64,000 nucleotides of DNA. Source: Perkinsus marinus ATCC 50983. Lineage: Eukaryota > Perkinsozoa > Perkinsida > Perkinsidae. Below are positions 1-12,000 of the stretch, piece after piece. Numbering within the stretch: the stretch's first letter is position 1; every line of letters starts with the position of its first letter. Location of the stretch: assembly GCF_000006405.1 (NCBI RefSeq), contig NW_003208445.1:1-64000 (forward strand), written 5' to 3'. A program made the position numbers and the translations under genes. The notes under the pieces are model-generated. The model was not told where the DNA came from. It made no database searches and was given only the letters and a program-made list of their open reading frames with translations.

Positions 1-155
1 GTCTTCGAGTAGATGAGTGGCTGCCGAGGATTTCTGATTTCTTTCAAAATAACCAGTCACTTTTCCGTTCTGCAAGTCCACTTTTTTGAACATTGCGTCA
101 CTTCGTTGATCGGTCTTTCTATCTTGACACGTCGACTTCAGGTCTCTCTCCTACC

Positions 156-383
156 ATGATTATCGGGAAATCCATCACTATTGTATTTGGTCTGCTCCTA
201 CTGTGCTTCCAATACGGTAAAAATCGAGTATACTGCGGTGTAAAGACTCGGTCTTTAGCTCCGAATATTACTCGCAACCGTGTTGGTCCAGCTCGCCTGG
301 AGCTCCCCGCATTATATTCAAGCCTACTACATCTGTGTCACGAGCGTCTGGTACTTCTTTCTATTCGTGTTAGTGAGAGATAG
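156..383 (+). CDS. small hydrophobic ORF, copy A (hypothetical)
   Basis: This 75-codon ORF starts MIIGKSITIVFGLLLLC, which looks like a signal peptide or membrane anchor. It lies about 130 bp after the start of each tandem unit, downstream of a subtilase stop in the array. The ATG is the first after a shared leader. A GT that could be a splice donor follows codon ~20, so this may be only a first exon. The ORF stays open in three units, which is the only support for coding. No family is recognised. Confidence 0.3.
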   Translation: MIIGKSITIVFGLLLLCFQYGKNRVYCGVKTRSLAPNITRNRVGPARLELPALYSSLLHLCHERLVLLSIRVSER

Positions 384-407
384 AGTTATGGCGCTCGCTC
401 TCTGTAG

Positions 408-1461
408 TCACGGATGTAACGCTGTTGCAGACCGAGCAGGTTTTGTCTTTTCCCATCTGATTTCGTTAATGATTACTTCATCGATATTTTGTTGGGTTGT
501 AAGAGGTCCTTGATAAACAGCACCAAGAGAGAATTCCATCATAGTCAGTTTCTGAGACCGCATATCCTCCAGAGCCACTGATGTGCTCATTATAAGTGCT
601 GCCATTTTGGAGCATCTGCGTGAACTTCTAATATAAGTCCCCGCCGTGATGGGTCGTTACCTAGTGTGCTGCTCTCTTTCCAGTTCATCCAATCTCTCCT
701 TGGTTGTCGAGATCAAAGCGTCCAGCTGGGAATAGCAGGCTTGAAGGTCGGAGACGAACACAGCATCAACTACTTCGGCCGCGGTAGAATGCTGACCGCA
801 AATTCAATCATTCAAGATTTGCCAGACTGACGCTAAGAAGAGCTCATGGCGAATTTACACGAGTCAATCACAAGGAGGATATTTCGAGAGTAACAAATGA
901 TCCCACCTCGCCCCATCTTGCCCTGCAGTCGATCTGCTCTATCTCGGCCACCAAATGCTCATAGAGCTTCTGGCCTACATCTCCGATATGTTTCCGTATC
1001 ATGTCCATAGCTTCCCTCTGTGTGGCATAGTTCTAAAAACACTCTGAATAATCGAAATCTTTGATCACAACGTTCAAGAGAATTTCCAGTATTGGAAATT
1101 CCAATTTGGAATTCAGTTATGCTTCGCACCTTCCTCAAAATCTCATCAACGTGCTACAAATAACTCTACTTTGGCGGCTCCAGCACTGAGTTCATCGAGT
1201 GAGGCCAGCGCTGCCTGCGCTCCGTCGCTAGTCAGCTCGCCAACTGTTGAGTCTCGGATCTGTTACAATACGTGATGTTACTACTGCTCATAGCAGTTTG
1301 GCATAGTCTGGTTAAGCCTATTGGCATCAAACTTTGAATCAACAACAACAACGACAAAAACAACAACGACGAAAACAACAACAACGAAAACAACAACAAC
1401 AACAACGAAAACAACAACAACAACGAGCATAACGAGAAAACAACGAAAACAACGAAAACAA

Positions 1462-1500
<39 letters not shown>

Positions 1501-1590
1501 GAACAACAACAAGAACAACAACAAGAACAACAAGAACAAGAACAACAACGAGCACAACGAGAATAACAACGAAAGCAACAACAACGAAAG

Positions 1591-1638
<48 letters not shown>

Positions 1639-3550
1639 CGAGAACAACAACGAGAACAACAACGAAAACAACGCTACCTCCACAAGAGTCTCAAGTCGAC
1701 GAGTCAACACGTCCGCTTGACTCTCCTTGAGGGACTCAAAAACCTGTCGGTTGCATTCATTTGAAACCGATAAACAGAGTATTCACTGTAACGAGCTCAG
1801 GTGGGTCCTGGAACTCAGAACTTCGGAGCCTCTTCAAAGCCCTGTGCATAGCTTGATCGTGGCGGCTCATGCGCCATCGGTGCCGACCGCGCTCCCTGAT
1901 GATTAGGACGACACCGTTACTGAAGATCAGCCGAGCGGCACACACCATCTCTCTACGAGGGAGATCCTCTCGTCATTGCACTTGAGTATGCGAAGGTTGT
2001 GCAACAAATCGACGTGTTCTCTTCTGTTGTCAGCGAGGATAGCATTCGCCTCAGTGGCTAAATCGGCGATGATCCTGCACAGATACTGAATCATCTTCTA
2101 CTAATGGATTAACGCATTCTAGATAGAGGCACTGACTCACCGCTGCACACTGCCTTCATCAGCATGAGCAGCCAATAGAAGCTCCTCTGTCAAGGATCTC
2201 AAACGTTTATCTATCCTATCTTTGCGTAAAGTAACCTCAATATCCTGAAGAAACACGAGCACCAGTCCTATCCTGAGAGTGTTTTGTTTATTATTTGTCC
2301 CCGAATCATTAGCTGATTGTCGATGGCCATTCGAGGGACAATGAAATCCATAATACGTGATATCACGAACCCAGCGTGCATGAATATATAGAGTCTATAG
2401 ACTCGATTTTAGTATAGACGAGTTCTTCAGGAGAGCTCCCTTGTCTGTGACAGCTTAAGTCTAAGGCATTGGCGTTCTCAGATATGACTCAGTACCAGCA
2501 GAACTCCCACGTTATCAGTCAGACCTCACCTCAAGACGCTGTGCAAAGTCATCGATCAGTTTCCTCCGGCCTGCGATAGTGGATTCAATGATCTCCAATA
2601 CTCCATCAATCCACTCAACGCTTTTAGAGTCTACATGAACTCATTTTCCGACTTCTGAACTTATTTTGAAAGGAGCACTCATTATCGCCTCCCCCGCGTG
2701 ATCCGTCTCTTCAAATTCCATCACACATAGTAAAGCCGAAATTTCGTGATCCTGCTTTCCCATACAAGCCTTGAGATCCTCCGACACGAGCTGCACCTGG
2801 GAAGAAGAAACGAAGCGCACAACTCGTGGACAGATCGAAGCATCCGTTGAATTACTTCAGCAGCGCATTCGTCCGCTACGACAGCAAAGAACTCCTTGTA
2901 ATGATCCAAAGCTTTGTCGTGATGAGCCTTCCGCCTGAACAACACAAGGGTTGGCTGTCAAATCACTCATGCCAAGTCGATATGTCAGAAAGTGTAGTCG
3001 AGAAGAAACAAAATGCCCCCATTAGTGAGCTCAGGTCATGATGGATGAACTGCTCTTGCGCACCTTGCAGTGAACTCTTCACGTCTTTTCATCCGCTTAT
3101 TATAAGCTTCTATTGTTTCCTGAACCAAGGCAACCCGTATGCATCCACCCTCGCATCCGCCGACCCTGTACGTCAGTCGGGATGGGCGAATCCACCAGAC
3201 CTTTGACCATCTGTCTCTCCTCCTGAATTTCGAGTAAATGCTCAGAAGAGAGCTTGTCGGTCTGAAGGCAAGGCATTGCTCTGAGCATAATATGCGCTAA
3301 AAGCATCTATTCTCGTGCTACTCTTCTCGCTTCATCGACCCTCTGTTGTTGCAGACGAGAGAATTCCTGACAATCGGAGCAGTTGAGGATTACGCCTTAT
3401 CAAGGCGTAAGGCAATTGAACCGTTGCACGCTGTTATCAGAGGGCTCAAGGGCAAAGGTCAAAGATCACCTTGATGTCTTGTCCGGTCTGGAATCCCCTA
3501 GTCGGGTTCACCGATTGCCTGTGTCTATGTCCGTTCGGCGAGCCAGTCAT
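408..3550 (-). CDS. multi-exon helical/coiled-coil protein, copy A (hypothetical)
   Basis: At least eleven short minus-strand exons can be followed by codon content and GT-AG borders. They include 3322-3366 (EFSRLQQQRVDEARR), 3064-3261, 2832-2934 (RKAHHDKALDHYKEFF), 2679-2796, 2530-2630, 2141-2244, about 1170-1259, 661-791 (ends ERLDELEREQHTR) and the terminal exon 408-615. Most junctions keep phase. The predicted protein is rich in E, K, R, L and A with heptad-like stretches, and I recognise no family. 3550 is the earliest in-frame ATG I can support; the open frame continues upstream to about 3700. Exon 3064-3261 is 198 nt, but the downstream phase needs 197 nt, the length the unit B copy has. 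Copy A therefore carries a 1-nt insertion near 3160 that should break the frame, unless it is an assembly error. Confidence 0.5.
1339..1675. repeat. CAA-rich microsatellite in an intron
   Basis: This is about 330 bp of (CAA)n with GAA, CGA and CAT interruptions. On the minus strand it lies in the intron between the exon ending ...RRLETLVE (about 1676-1740) and the exon that starts near 1259, so it is transcribed as TTG/TTC repeats. Long ORFs across it in several frames are low-complexity artefacts. Confidence 0.85.
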
Positions 3551-4299
3551 AATGGGAGTAGATGAAAACACTTCGAAGATTCCGTCGAGAGTCGAACTGG
3601 GTTCAGCGTCTTGAGTGCTAACCGATATAGGATAGAACCACACAAAAACATAGTCTCTACTGTTTCGATGAGTACTACCCCATAAAATGACCAGCAGCAT
3701 TTAAGAACAACACATGGCACAGTCCAGCAAGTTGGAAAGTAAAAAACGGTCTCACGCTAGGGAGGATCGTTCGCCACCAATCGAGAGTTCTCATCCGATA
3801 AACCAAGCCGAATTCCATGTACCTGGATCCTGTGTGGATATATTCGGCCCAACTTTCACAGCTCCTCTGTTGGGACTTCGCCATTCTCGACATCAGACCC
3901 GATCTGGCAATCAGCTCCGCTGTTGTCAGGGGCTGTTTCCGGACTGCACAGTACCAGCCCTATGGCCGGCCTAACCTTTCTCGATACGGACAGCTCAGCG
4001 TACAGTGGTAGGTACTCACATAGTATTTATAGTAAGTGATTCACCGGAGGCGTCTCCATTGGCAGTGGGCAAGTGCGTGTCAGGTGGTGGAATATCAAGA
4101 TGCTTCTGACGCGGCATCCGGTACAGCACGGAAGCTTTTAGACGTGACCCGAACAATTTCTGCATCCACGACGGCGGATGAATCTGTACTTGGTCGGAGA
4201 AGCATCCTCTTGGAAAGAGCAGCGTTGTCCCCATAGGAATCATAAGTCGACGTGGAGATAGAGAGTGAGAGTGATGACATAGATAGCCAGGAATACAAT

Positions 4300-6081
4300 G
4301 GCGCAAAATAATATCGTTAGGCGTTGCGCTTCATTGTTATTCATCCGATTGTCTATACTCGAGTCGGTGAAGCGAAATAGAGCATCGAGTGACTCAACGC
4401 ATCACAAATCCAGTAAGAAACACAACGCGGATGGTAAACGTGTCGAGTAAGTGCTTCAAACGTGTAGCCAAGCAGGTCTTGAGTCGGGCTCTTTGTGGTC
4501 TGTCGTGCTCGAAGGGAACGCTGAGATTTTTCTGCCGCTACCGGCACCTATTCCTCTCTCAGCAAGACGAGACTTCTCCGGCCGGGGCAGCTATGCCGCC
4601 ACCAGATACGCCTCCGTACGATCAATTACTCCGCGCGGGGCAGCTATGCCATCTTGAGATATACCCTAGTACAATAAAATATGCCCTAGTACAATAAACT
4701 TATCCGGAAGAGGCAGCTATGCCACACCAAGATATGCTTCAGTACGACAAATTTCTCTGGTCGGGGCAGCTATGCCACCCCTCGGGGTGGCATCGCGATA
4801 TGCCCTCCCAGGGTATGGTGCCTTTGACATCCCTAGCACAATCATCCGCTGAAGCGCCAGGCAAAACGATATCATTTGTCGGCGATATTGATCGCAGATC
4901 TCCGGAGAATGCAGAAGTCAACTTCGCTGCCACCAGCGTCAACTCCACTTGAGGGGAGAGATACCGGCAAAGGATTCACAGCGGAACCCGTTGTGCCTTA
5001 ACATTCCTGAACGGGTGTTGAGGCTGACATGCATGTCTCGGTGACAGTGTGGATAGATGGCCGTGCATGCGGGGTACGTTCGGTGGAGCATGAGGCTAGA
5101 AGGGACACGGCCACAAAGAAGTTCTGATTTCTTCAGATTCAGGATTTCATTGAGCCCGCATACCCGGTATGCCATACCATCAGTGGTGAGGAATTTCACT
5201 TCCGTATCAGTTCGGATCAGCATTCATTCTTGTTCTCCTTATGTTCTCTTTCTTAACGCATTACTCTGTCTGGTAGACAGTGTATATCTCTTCGTGAACC
5301 ACTCCTAAACGTTTTCCTGAACCGTAATTGGAGAGGTTTATCTAGGATGGCTGCAGAGAGAGTTGTAGAGCACCCGAAAAACAAGAACCAGCCCGTTATT
5401 GGAGTTGAAGAACAGAATAGATAGGTATAAATCAATATATGGGGATAAGGAGTCACAATGGTCAACTGGGGTCAACGATCAACGATGGATCGACATGATG
5501 TGTACGCATAGACACTGGCGCGCCGAAGCGTGTCGGCTTTACTCTAACAACTCTAACAATGGCAGAACAGCGTTACTCACGAAGCTCGCGTCAAGCTACG
5601 GGGCGAGCGGGAAAAACTAGAAGCTGAAATCAGGAAAAGTGACTTGTACGAGTCATGTGTCGGGGAGTGGCGATTGGAAGAGTCAGGAAGGCCAAGATGG
5701 AAGTATTCGGACTATATTTCTGGTCGCGAGTGGTGAAGATCATTCGGAGTAGATCCTGCTCTGCTGGAACTTTGGAGACATGACTTGACGATGGCACGGA
5801 GTGCAAGTCGCCAATGGTATGGAAGTAATTGATGATATGCGCAACCAGAAGGAAGACAAGCTGTTCAGCTGAAAAGACTTCAGTACATGCGTGCGGGTAC
5901 AGCGGCAACTGCAGGGCCGACCACAATTCCTCGTGTAACGAGTATGATTCATCGAGAAAATCACAATCACATTGAGATGATCATTATTCCGTAATGTTCA
6001 CCTTTGGGTCAAGGTCTGCCTTGACTGAGCACTGGGAAGACTAATCCTTAACCCAAGAGAGCAGTCTCATTTCTTTTGCAG
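4300..6081. other. spacer between the helical gene and subtilase 1
   Basis: Short ORFs at 3675-4306 on the minus strand are partly shared with unit B but change frame between copies, so I do not call exons there. 4574-4835 holds degenerate minisatellite copies. 4840-6060 has no convincing exon. A pyrimidine run ending in CAG precedes the subtilase ATG and could be a cis- or spliced-leader acceptor. Confidence 0.5.
4574..4835. repeat. degenerate minisatellite, core GGGGCAGCTATGCC
   Basis: Four or five degenerate units share a GGGGCAGCTATGCC core followed by an ACCAAGATATGC-type segment and a TCAGTACGACAA-type segment. The same unit, in reverse complement, forms the clean 53-bp tandem array at 29278-29570. 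A palindromic GCCACCCCTCGGGGTGGC lies at the distal end. Confidence 0.7.
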
Positions 6082-7500
6082 ATGTTCAACAACCTCATGC
6101 CTAAACGCTTAACCTTCTTCTGGGCTTTCTTCGCCGGCACTATCACCTTCGGTGAGAGCACTACTAATCGCACACTTCTGAGGGTATTCCATCGTGGAGT
6201 CCCACTCGACATTCGTCATATACCAAAAATGATGACACAGACTCTCGCGGCCTCTGATGGAATGATGGAATCTCTCAGTCAAGATGACCATGATTGTGAA
6301 CGATGCTTCGCGCAAGATGATATGGTCTATGACTTGAAGGCGATAGGCATACAAATTGTGGACTCCAAATGCCCGGTTGGTCACAAACAAATTTTGAACT
6401 ACTTGAGGAAAGCTAAGAATATGCTGAGCATCGACTTCGATTGCGAGCCCGACTCGAGGGTCACACTGCATCCGACCCTCGCGGCGGACATGGCAACTTG
6501 CACTGGTGGCAATTCTGTTCTCGGCACAAACGACCCCGGCTCATCCTGTCAGCCTAACCTCGAGCTTATCCATTTAGGGGCTGCCTGGGAAGCGGCTCGC
6601 TCAGCCGGACGGAAGCTGAAGGATGTCGTGTTGGCCATCAGCGACACTGGTGTTGACATGACTCATCCTGACCTGGTTAATCAATTCTGGAGGAACCCAG
6701 CTGACAACTCCATCGGTTACAACTTCATAACCAACAGTATTGATGTGACTGATAGACACAGCCACGGTACTCACTGTGCTGGCAACGCTGCCGCTCAGAC
6801 TAATAATAACATTGGCATCGCAGGAGTGGCAAATATCGATGGCTCAGTACCTAGTGTAAAGCTGATGATACTCAAGATGCTTGATGACACAGGAGGGGGC
6901 TATACGAGTGACATAGCGAGGGCCATCAACTTCGCCGTCGAAAACGGGGCAGCATTTTCCTCTCACTCCTACAGGTGGTTTGACGACAATGAAATAATGA
7001 GGGCCGCATTCAGGAACGCCGCTGCTGCTGGGCATATGGCTGTGACTGCAGCTGGAAATGAGATGGCCAATTTAGATGGTTGGCCAACCTTTCCATGCAC
7101 TTATGCGATCGAAATACCATCAATGCTCTGTGTGGCTGCCACTACTTCCGACCCGACCGAGGACGTCACTATGGCCCCCTTCTCGAGTGCTGGTTCTGCA
7201 ACGAAGGTTGCCGCACCCGGTGTCGATGTTTATTCAACTTTTCCGGGCGGGTCCTATAGTTATATGAGTGGTACATCGATGTCCACTCCTACGACCGCCG
7301 GTGTCGCGGCTTTGCTGGGTACGCTCGGTCTAGAGAGCCAAGAAATAGCGGACACTCTTATCAAGTCTCGGACCGATGGTTTACCGAATTGGCGTGGGGT
7401 ATCTGATATCGGGATGATCGATGCCTTCAAAGCAGTCCAAGCAGCTCTGGGCTCGCCGGCTACTCGTTTAAGAAAGAACATCCAGTCTTCGAGTAGATGA
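6082..7500 (+). CDS. secreted subtilisin-like serine protease 1 (peptidase S8)
   Basis: This single-exon gene encodes 472 aa. The start is the ATG at 6082, directly after a CAG acceptor-like site; the same frame opens six bases earlier with TTG only. Residues 5-24 are hydrophobic (signal peptide), followed by a Cys-containing pro-region to about 160. The catalytic triad is visible as Asp188 (ISDTG), His228 (HSHGTHCAG) and Ser399 (MSGTSMSTP), with the oxyanion Asn326 in AAGN. Family knowledge: S8 endoproteases, here probably secreted and self-activated by pro-peptide removal. It lies at the 3' end of unit A, and its stop is 16 bp after the unit B start. A paralogue lies at 19610. Perkinsus species are known for secreted subtilisins, and a role in host tissue degradation is inference only. 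Confidence 0.93.
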   Translation: MFNNLMPKRLTFFWAFFAGTITFGESTTNRTLLRVFHRGVPLDIRHIPKMMTQTLAASDGMMESLSQDDHDCERCFAQDDMVYDLKAIGIQIVDSKCPVGHKQILNYLRKAKNMLSIDFDCEPDSRVTLHPTLAADMATCTGGNSVLGTNDPGSSCQPNLELIHLGAAWEAARSAGRKLKDVVLAISDTGVDMTHPDLVNQFWRNPADNSIGYNFITNSIDVTDRHSHGTHCAGNAAAQTNNNIGIAGVANIDGSVPSVKLMILKMLDDTGGGYTSDIARAINFAVENGAAFSSHSYRWFDDNEIMRAAFRNAAAAGHMAVTAAGNEMANLDGWPTFPCTYAIEIPSMLCVAATTSDPTEDVTMAPFSSAGSATKVAAPGVDVYSTFPGGSYSYMSGTSMSTPTTAGVAALLGTLGLESQEIADTLIKSRTDGLPNWRGVSDIGMIDAFKAVQAALGSPATRLRKNIQSSSR

Positions 7501-7639
7501 GTGGCTGCCGAGGATTTCTGATTTCTTTCAAAATAACCAGTCACTTTTCCGTTCTGCAAGTCCACTTTTTTGAACATTGCGTCACTTCGTTGATCGGTCT
7601 TTCTATCTTGACACGTCGACTTCAGGTCTCTCTCCTACC

Positions 7640-7867
7640 ATGATTATCGGGAAATCCATCACTATTGTATTTGGTCTGCTCCTACTGTGCTTCCAATACG
7701 GTAAAAATCGAGTATACTGCGGTGTAAAGACTCGGTCTTTAGCTCCGAATATTACTCGCAACTGTATTGGTCCAGCTCGCCTGGAGCTCCCCGCATTATA
7801 TTCAAGCCTACTACATCTGTGTCACGAGCGTCTGGTACTTCTTTCTATTCGTGTTAGTGAGAGATAG
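7640..7867 (+). CDS. small hydrophobic ORF, copy B (hypothetical)
   Basis: This is the counterpart of the 156-383 ORF, with the same length and hydrophobic N-terminus and very few codon changes (for example Arg to Cys and Val to Ile in the middle). It starts about 140 bp after the stop of the first subtilase. It could equally be transcribed 3' sequence of that subtilase. Confidence 0.3.
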   Translation: MIIGKSITIVFGLLLLCFQYGKNRVYCGVKTRSLAPNITRNCIGPARLELPALYSSLLHLCHERLVLLSIRVSER

Positions 7868-8689
7868 AGTTATGGCGCTCGCTCTCTGTAGTCACGGATG
7901 TAACGCTGTTGCAGACCGAGCAGGTTTTGTCTTTTCCCATCTGATTTCGTTAATGATTACTTCATCGATATTTTGTTGGGTTGTAAGAGGTCCTTGATAA
8001 ACAGCACCAAGAGAGAATTCCATCATAGTCAGTTTCTGAGACCGCATATCCTCCAGAGCCACTGATGTGCTCATTATAAGTGCTGCCATTTTGGAGCATC
8101 TGCGTGAGCTTCTAATATAAGTCCCCGCCGTGATGGGTCGTTACCTAGTGTGCTGCTCTCTTTCCAGTTCATCCAGTCTCTCCTTGGTTGTCGAGATCAA
8201 AGCGTCCAGCTGGGAATAGCAGGCTTGAAGGTCGGGGACGACCACAGCATCAACCACTTCGGCCGCGGTAGACTGCTGACCGCAAAATCAATCATTCAAG
8301 ATTTGCCAGACTGACGCTAAGAAGAGTTCATAGCGAATTTACACGAGTCAATCACAAGGAGGATATTTCGAGAGTAACAAATGATCCCACCTCGCCCCAT
8401 CTTGCCCTGCAGTCGATCTGCTCTATCTCGGCCACCAAATGCTCATAGAGCTTCTGGCCTACATCTCCGATATGTTTCCGAATCATGTCCATAGCTTCCC
8501 TCTGTGTGGCATAGTTCTAAAAACACTCTGAGTAATCGAAATCTTTGATCACAACGTTCAAGAGAATTTTCAGTATTGGAAATTCCAATTTGGAATTCAG
8601 TTATGCTTCGCACCTTCCTCAAAATCTCATCAACGTACTATAAATAACCCTACTTTGGCGGCTCCAGCACTGAGTTCATCGAGTGAGGC

Positions 8690-9039
8690 TGTTAGATCTT
8701 TTGATGATATCCCAAATCAAAAGAACGCAGAGCCACCCAGATAGTATAGAAGCAAGTATACGATAACCTCGGTAGCTCAGAGAGGTAGAAGAGCCACGAG
8801 TAGAGGGACGGGACAAGGATCGCCGAGAGGCGAATGACAGCTTGAGAGACCACAAAACTCAGATACTAATAACTGAGAGAGGAATCTTCTGCCGTTTCAC
8901 TGGCAACCGTTTCCTCACAACTCGGGCGAATCTTCCAAGTGTGCAGATATACTGAATGGAAATGCAATATGTTGAATATACTTGAATATATGGAATGTAG
9001 AATAATCAATTATCTTAGTCGTCATCATCCGATTCCACA
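8690..9039 (-). repeat. LTR (3' LTR in coding orientation)
   Basis: 350 bp, read on the plus strand from TGTTAGATC to GATTCCACA. The last eight pol codons and the pol stop at 9015-9017 lie inside it. It differs from the other LTR at one position. Confidence 0.93.
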
Positions 9040-12000
9040 CGCCCCCCTGGCGGTGTGCCAACACCGTCATCAGTTGAGGGCTGCCAGCGCTCGGTCGCCA
9101 AGTTGAGCCATTCCTCAGGGTCGCCGTTAGACCAGCTAACCAAAACTTCGAAGTCGCTGGACTGATCCGTGATGAAGCCACTATACCACCGACCCGCACC
9201 ATTAGTGTCTGATATCCAAACTCGGATGGGCATCCCAACGAGAGAAGGTCCGCAAGTTCGGGCTGGATAGTCCTCGGGATGTCGACCAATGGGTAGGACG
9301 TTGTACATATTCTCCACGGTCTTGACACCAGTGGGTAGGATCACTTCGACGCGATTGCGGGAGATCTTCTGATGAACGTGAGCAATCGTGAAGTTCTTGG
9401 CTAGCTTACGAGGAGCTGGGGAGTAGACAAGGACCGTACGACCAGGGTCGAAGGCATCATGAGCCACTCTAGTGATGGGTCTGACTGCACTGTTACGACG
9501 CTTGATGAGAGCCCAACCTTCGGACAAGAAGGTACGCTGGGCTGCTTGAGCTGCTCTATACGGCAGTACGTTGTCACAGAACATCATGGTCGTGCGATTG
9601 AGTGAACGAAGGCGACCATTGCAAAGCAGTTCTGGGCAGACAGGAAGCTTGTCGCCGCTCAGCCACAAGTAGCTGCCAAGAGGTAGGTTGTTGTGCACCA
9701 GGCATATACGGTCGAACAGGTCTTGGCGTTGCTGTGGAGTCAGAGATAGAAGTCTACCGCCGCTATGCCGTAGGCTATTGCGTAGCAGAGCACACATAAC
9801 ACCGTGATGACGTTCATGACCGCCTTCCCAAGGAGCATGCCTCGATAGCAAACGAACCTCAGAGCCAAGCCGTCGGGCAACCTCGTCTATAAAGATAGTG
9901 CTTCTGAAATACGAAGCTCTATCACAGAGGATGATCCTGAAAGGACCAGCGCGAACCTGAGCTCGACACAGGGCGTCAAGTATTGAGCTGGTCGTCTCGT
10001 CGGGAATGTGCTGCCAGGTGACATGACGAGTAAAACGACACTGGCAACTTAATGCGTGCGTCTTCTCGCCTAGGCTGACCACGTCAATGGTGACGCAGTG
10101 ATAGGGACCATAACGAGCCATAGAGTCAACGTCAGCCGTCCCTGGGGGCGTATGCCACCCTCGAGAAGCATTGGATATACGACAGCATATACAACTGCTA
10201 ACCACCGACTTAGCGAGACCAATGACGGCTGGGAGATAGAAGTCACGGATGAAGCCGACAGTACCCGGAACACCCGGGTGAGCATTCTCGCGATGAGCGT
10301 CCAACACTATCTTCCGGCCGAACATAGTTGCCTCTCGTGGGACAATGGGCAATAGGATAACCGAGCCATCACTCAGACCTGACCGATGTACGAAGACATC
10401 CGCGAGCTCAGCGTCGACAGAGAAGTGAACCGGACCACCATGTTGGGCTGAGTTGTTGCCGATTGTGCTCTTAACAGGGGATGCAAGCATTTGACGTTGT
10501 GCTGATCGGCAAGCTGCTCTGATGTTGGCATGACCCCAGTGATCTGTAAGAAGCACGTTGAGCCTACGAGCATCAGGCCGCTCTTTATTATCCTTAAGGA
10601 CCCTCAGAATCTTCCGGAGAAGTTCGACACGCCATAGGATGTCGTCGAGATCATAAGAGTAAGCGGATATAACCTCAACGATGGGCTCAGACTGTGTCTG
10701 GACAGAAGCAGCAACTTGTAGATCATCCCGAAGTTCGAACACGCAGTTGATGGTGTCGAGGACGTCAGCGGTCCCCGCTATATCGTCCATGATGTTCCGA
10801 GCGATGAAGCTAGAACTGGGCGTAGCTCTGTCGATGGATATATCTTCCAGGACTCTGCAGCAGTCGGGATGATGGGCAGCATGACAACGAATCCGAGCAT
10901 TCTGTGTTCCTTGGAGAAGAGCGCAGAGATCGCACTCTGAGCTTGTGAGGCAAGGATCAGTAAGAGCGAAACAGCAGTCAGTAGGATCATCAGAGTCTCG
11001 CCCAACGACCTCGACGGTATTCTCCCGGACAGAGTTGTAGATCTCGTTGATCTTGATACCCTCGCCCTCCCCTCTGGAGAGAAGGAGTGCACCTAATGAC
11101 TGATTGCCAGACTTGGGGACAATCCTGTCTAGGCAGCGACTTGCTGCGTCAGCAAGGACATTGGAAGAACCTCGCACGTGAGAGACAGTGATAGTAGCAC
11201 CGGAACATCTGATGCAACTGATCTCTTGTGCGATACACTCCACCAGACGTATGATCGACCGCTTCTCCAGGGCCTTAGATGTCTTGAGACGGACAACAGC
11301 AGTAGGGTCGTTGATCCAGCTTATGGAGGAGCGGTTATCACATTGTAGAGTGATGGCGATAGCCAGATCGCGAGATTGACTGGTAGCAACTGAACGGAGG
11401 TACTCGACCAGCGACGACAGTATACGGAGAGTCTGCAAGCAGACTAGAAGCTCTCGACGATTGGCGCTATAGTTAGCCTGTGTGCGAGAGAACCTCAGAC
11501 AGTCCGACAGAATGATCTCGGGTGGCTTACCAGAACCAGGGCAATCACGAGAGATTACGATACCACCACCATAGAGTGATGCGTCGCAAGATGCCACCAG
11601 GGAGACTCGAGACGACTCGTCACCAGCTTCATAGACAGTAGAGGTATGATGACAGGGACTACTCTCGGCCTTGCAGAGCTCAAGACCCCAGTTGACGACT
11701 TCAGTAAAGCATGACTGATCTCGAGGGTTGAGCGAACTAAGATCACACTCTTTGTCCCATGGGGTAGAGGCAAAACGACTTCCAATAAATGCCCGAATAA
11801 CGTCTCCCAGCAGTCTCATCTCACCGTGCAGTCTTGAGCAGTCGAAAGAGATTACGCCAGCAAGACAGAAGTAGGCTTTCTTGGTAAGTCGTAGTGAGAT
11901 AGCGCGACCGCCGTTTAGGTAAGAGATGGCCTTCTCCATACGCTCAGTCCTCCTACAATCGACTGCAAGCAGCACCACCGGAGGAGCTTTATCAGAGTGA

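Larger units (their letters stand above)
1..7484. repeat. tandem segmental duplication, unit A
   Basis: The sequence beginning at 1 reappears at 7485 and again at 21013, so the window starts at a unit boundary and this unit is 7484 bp. It carries a small signal-peptide-like ORF, a minus-strand split gene, a CAA-rich microsatellite, degenerate minisatellite copies and a plus-strand subtilase. Identity to unit B is high across coding and non-coding parts. Since the window opens exactly inside the repeat, more units may lie to the left. Confidence 0.9.

Noticed and set aside
1033-1185. A possible 16-nt intron (GTAGAGTTATTTGTAG) in the helical gene
   Set aside because: A single ~136-nt intron from the same donor to the acceptor before NYATQREAMDM also keeps phase, so the ultrashort version is not needed.
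1232-1710. Overlapping long ORFs across the CAA tract on both strands
   Set aside because: Pure trinucleotide repeat; open in every frame that lacks TAA/TAG/TGA by composition, and the tract lies in an intron of the minus-strand gene.
4574-4835. CRISPR-like array interpretation of the spaced GCAGCTATGCC repeats
   Set aside because: Units are degenerate and contiguous with no unique spacers of constant length; the genome is eukaryotic. They are minisatellite copies.
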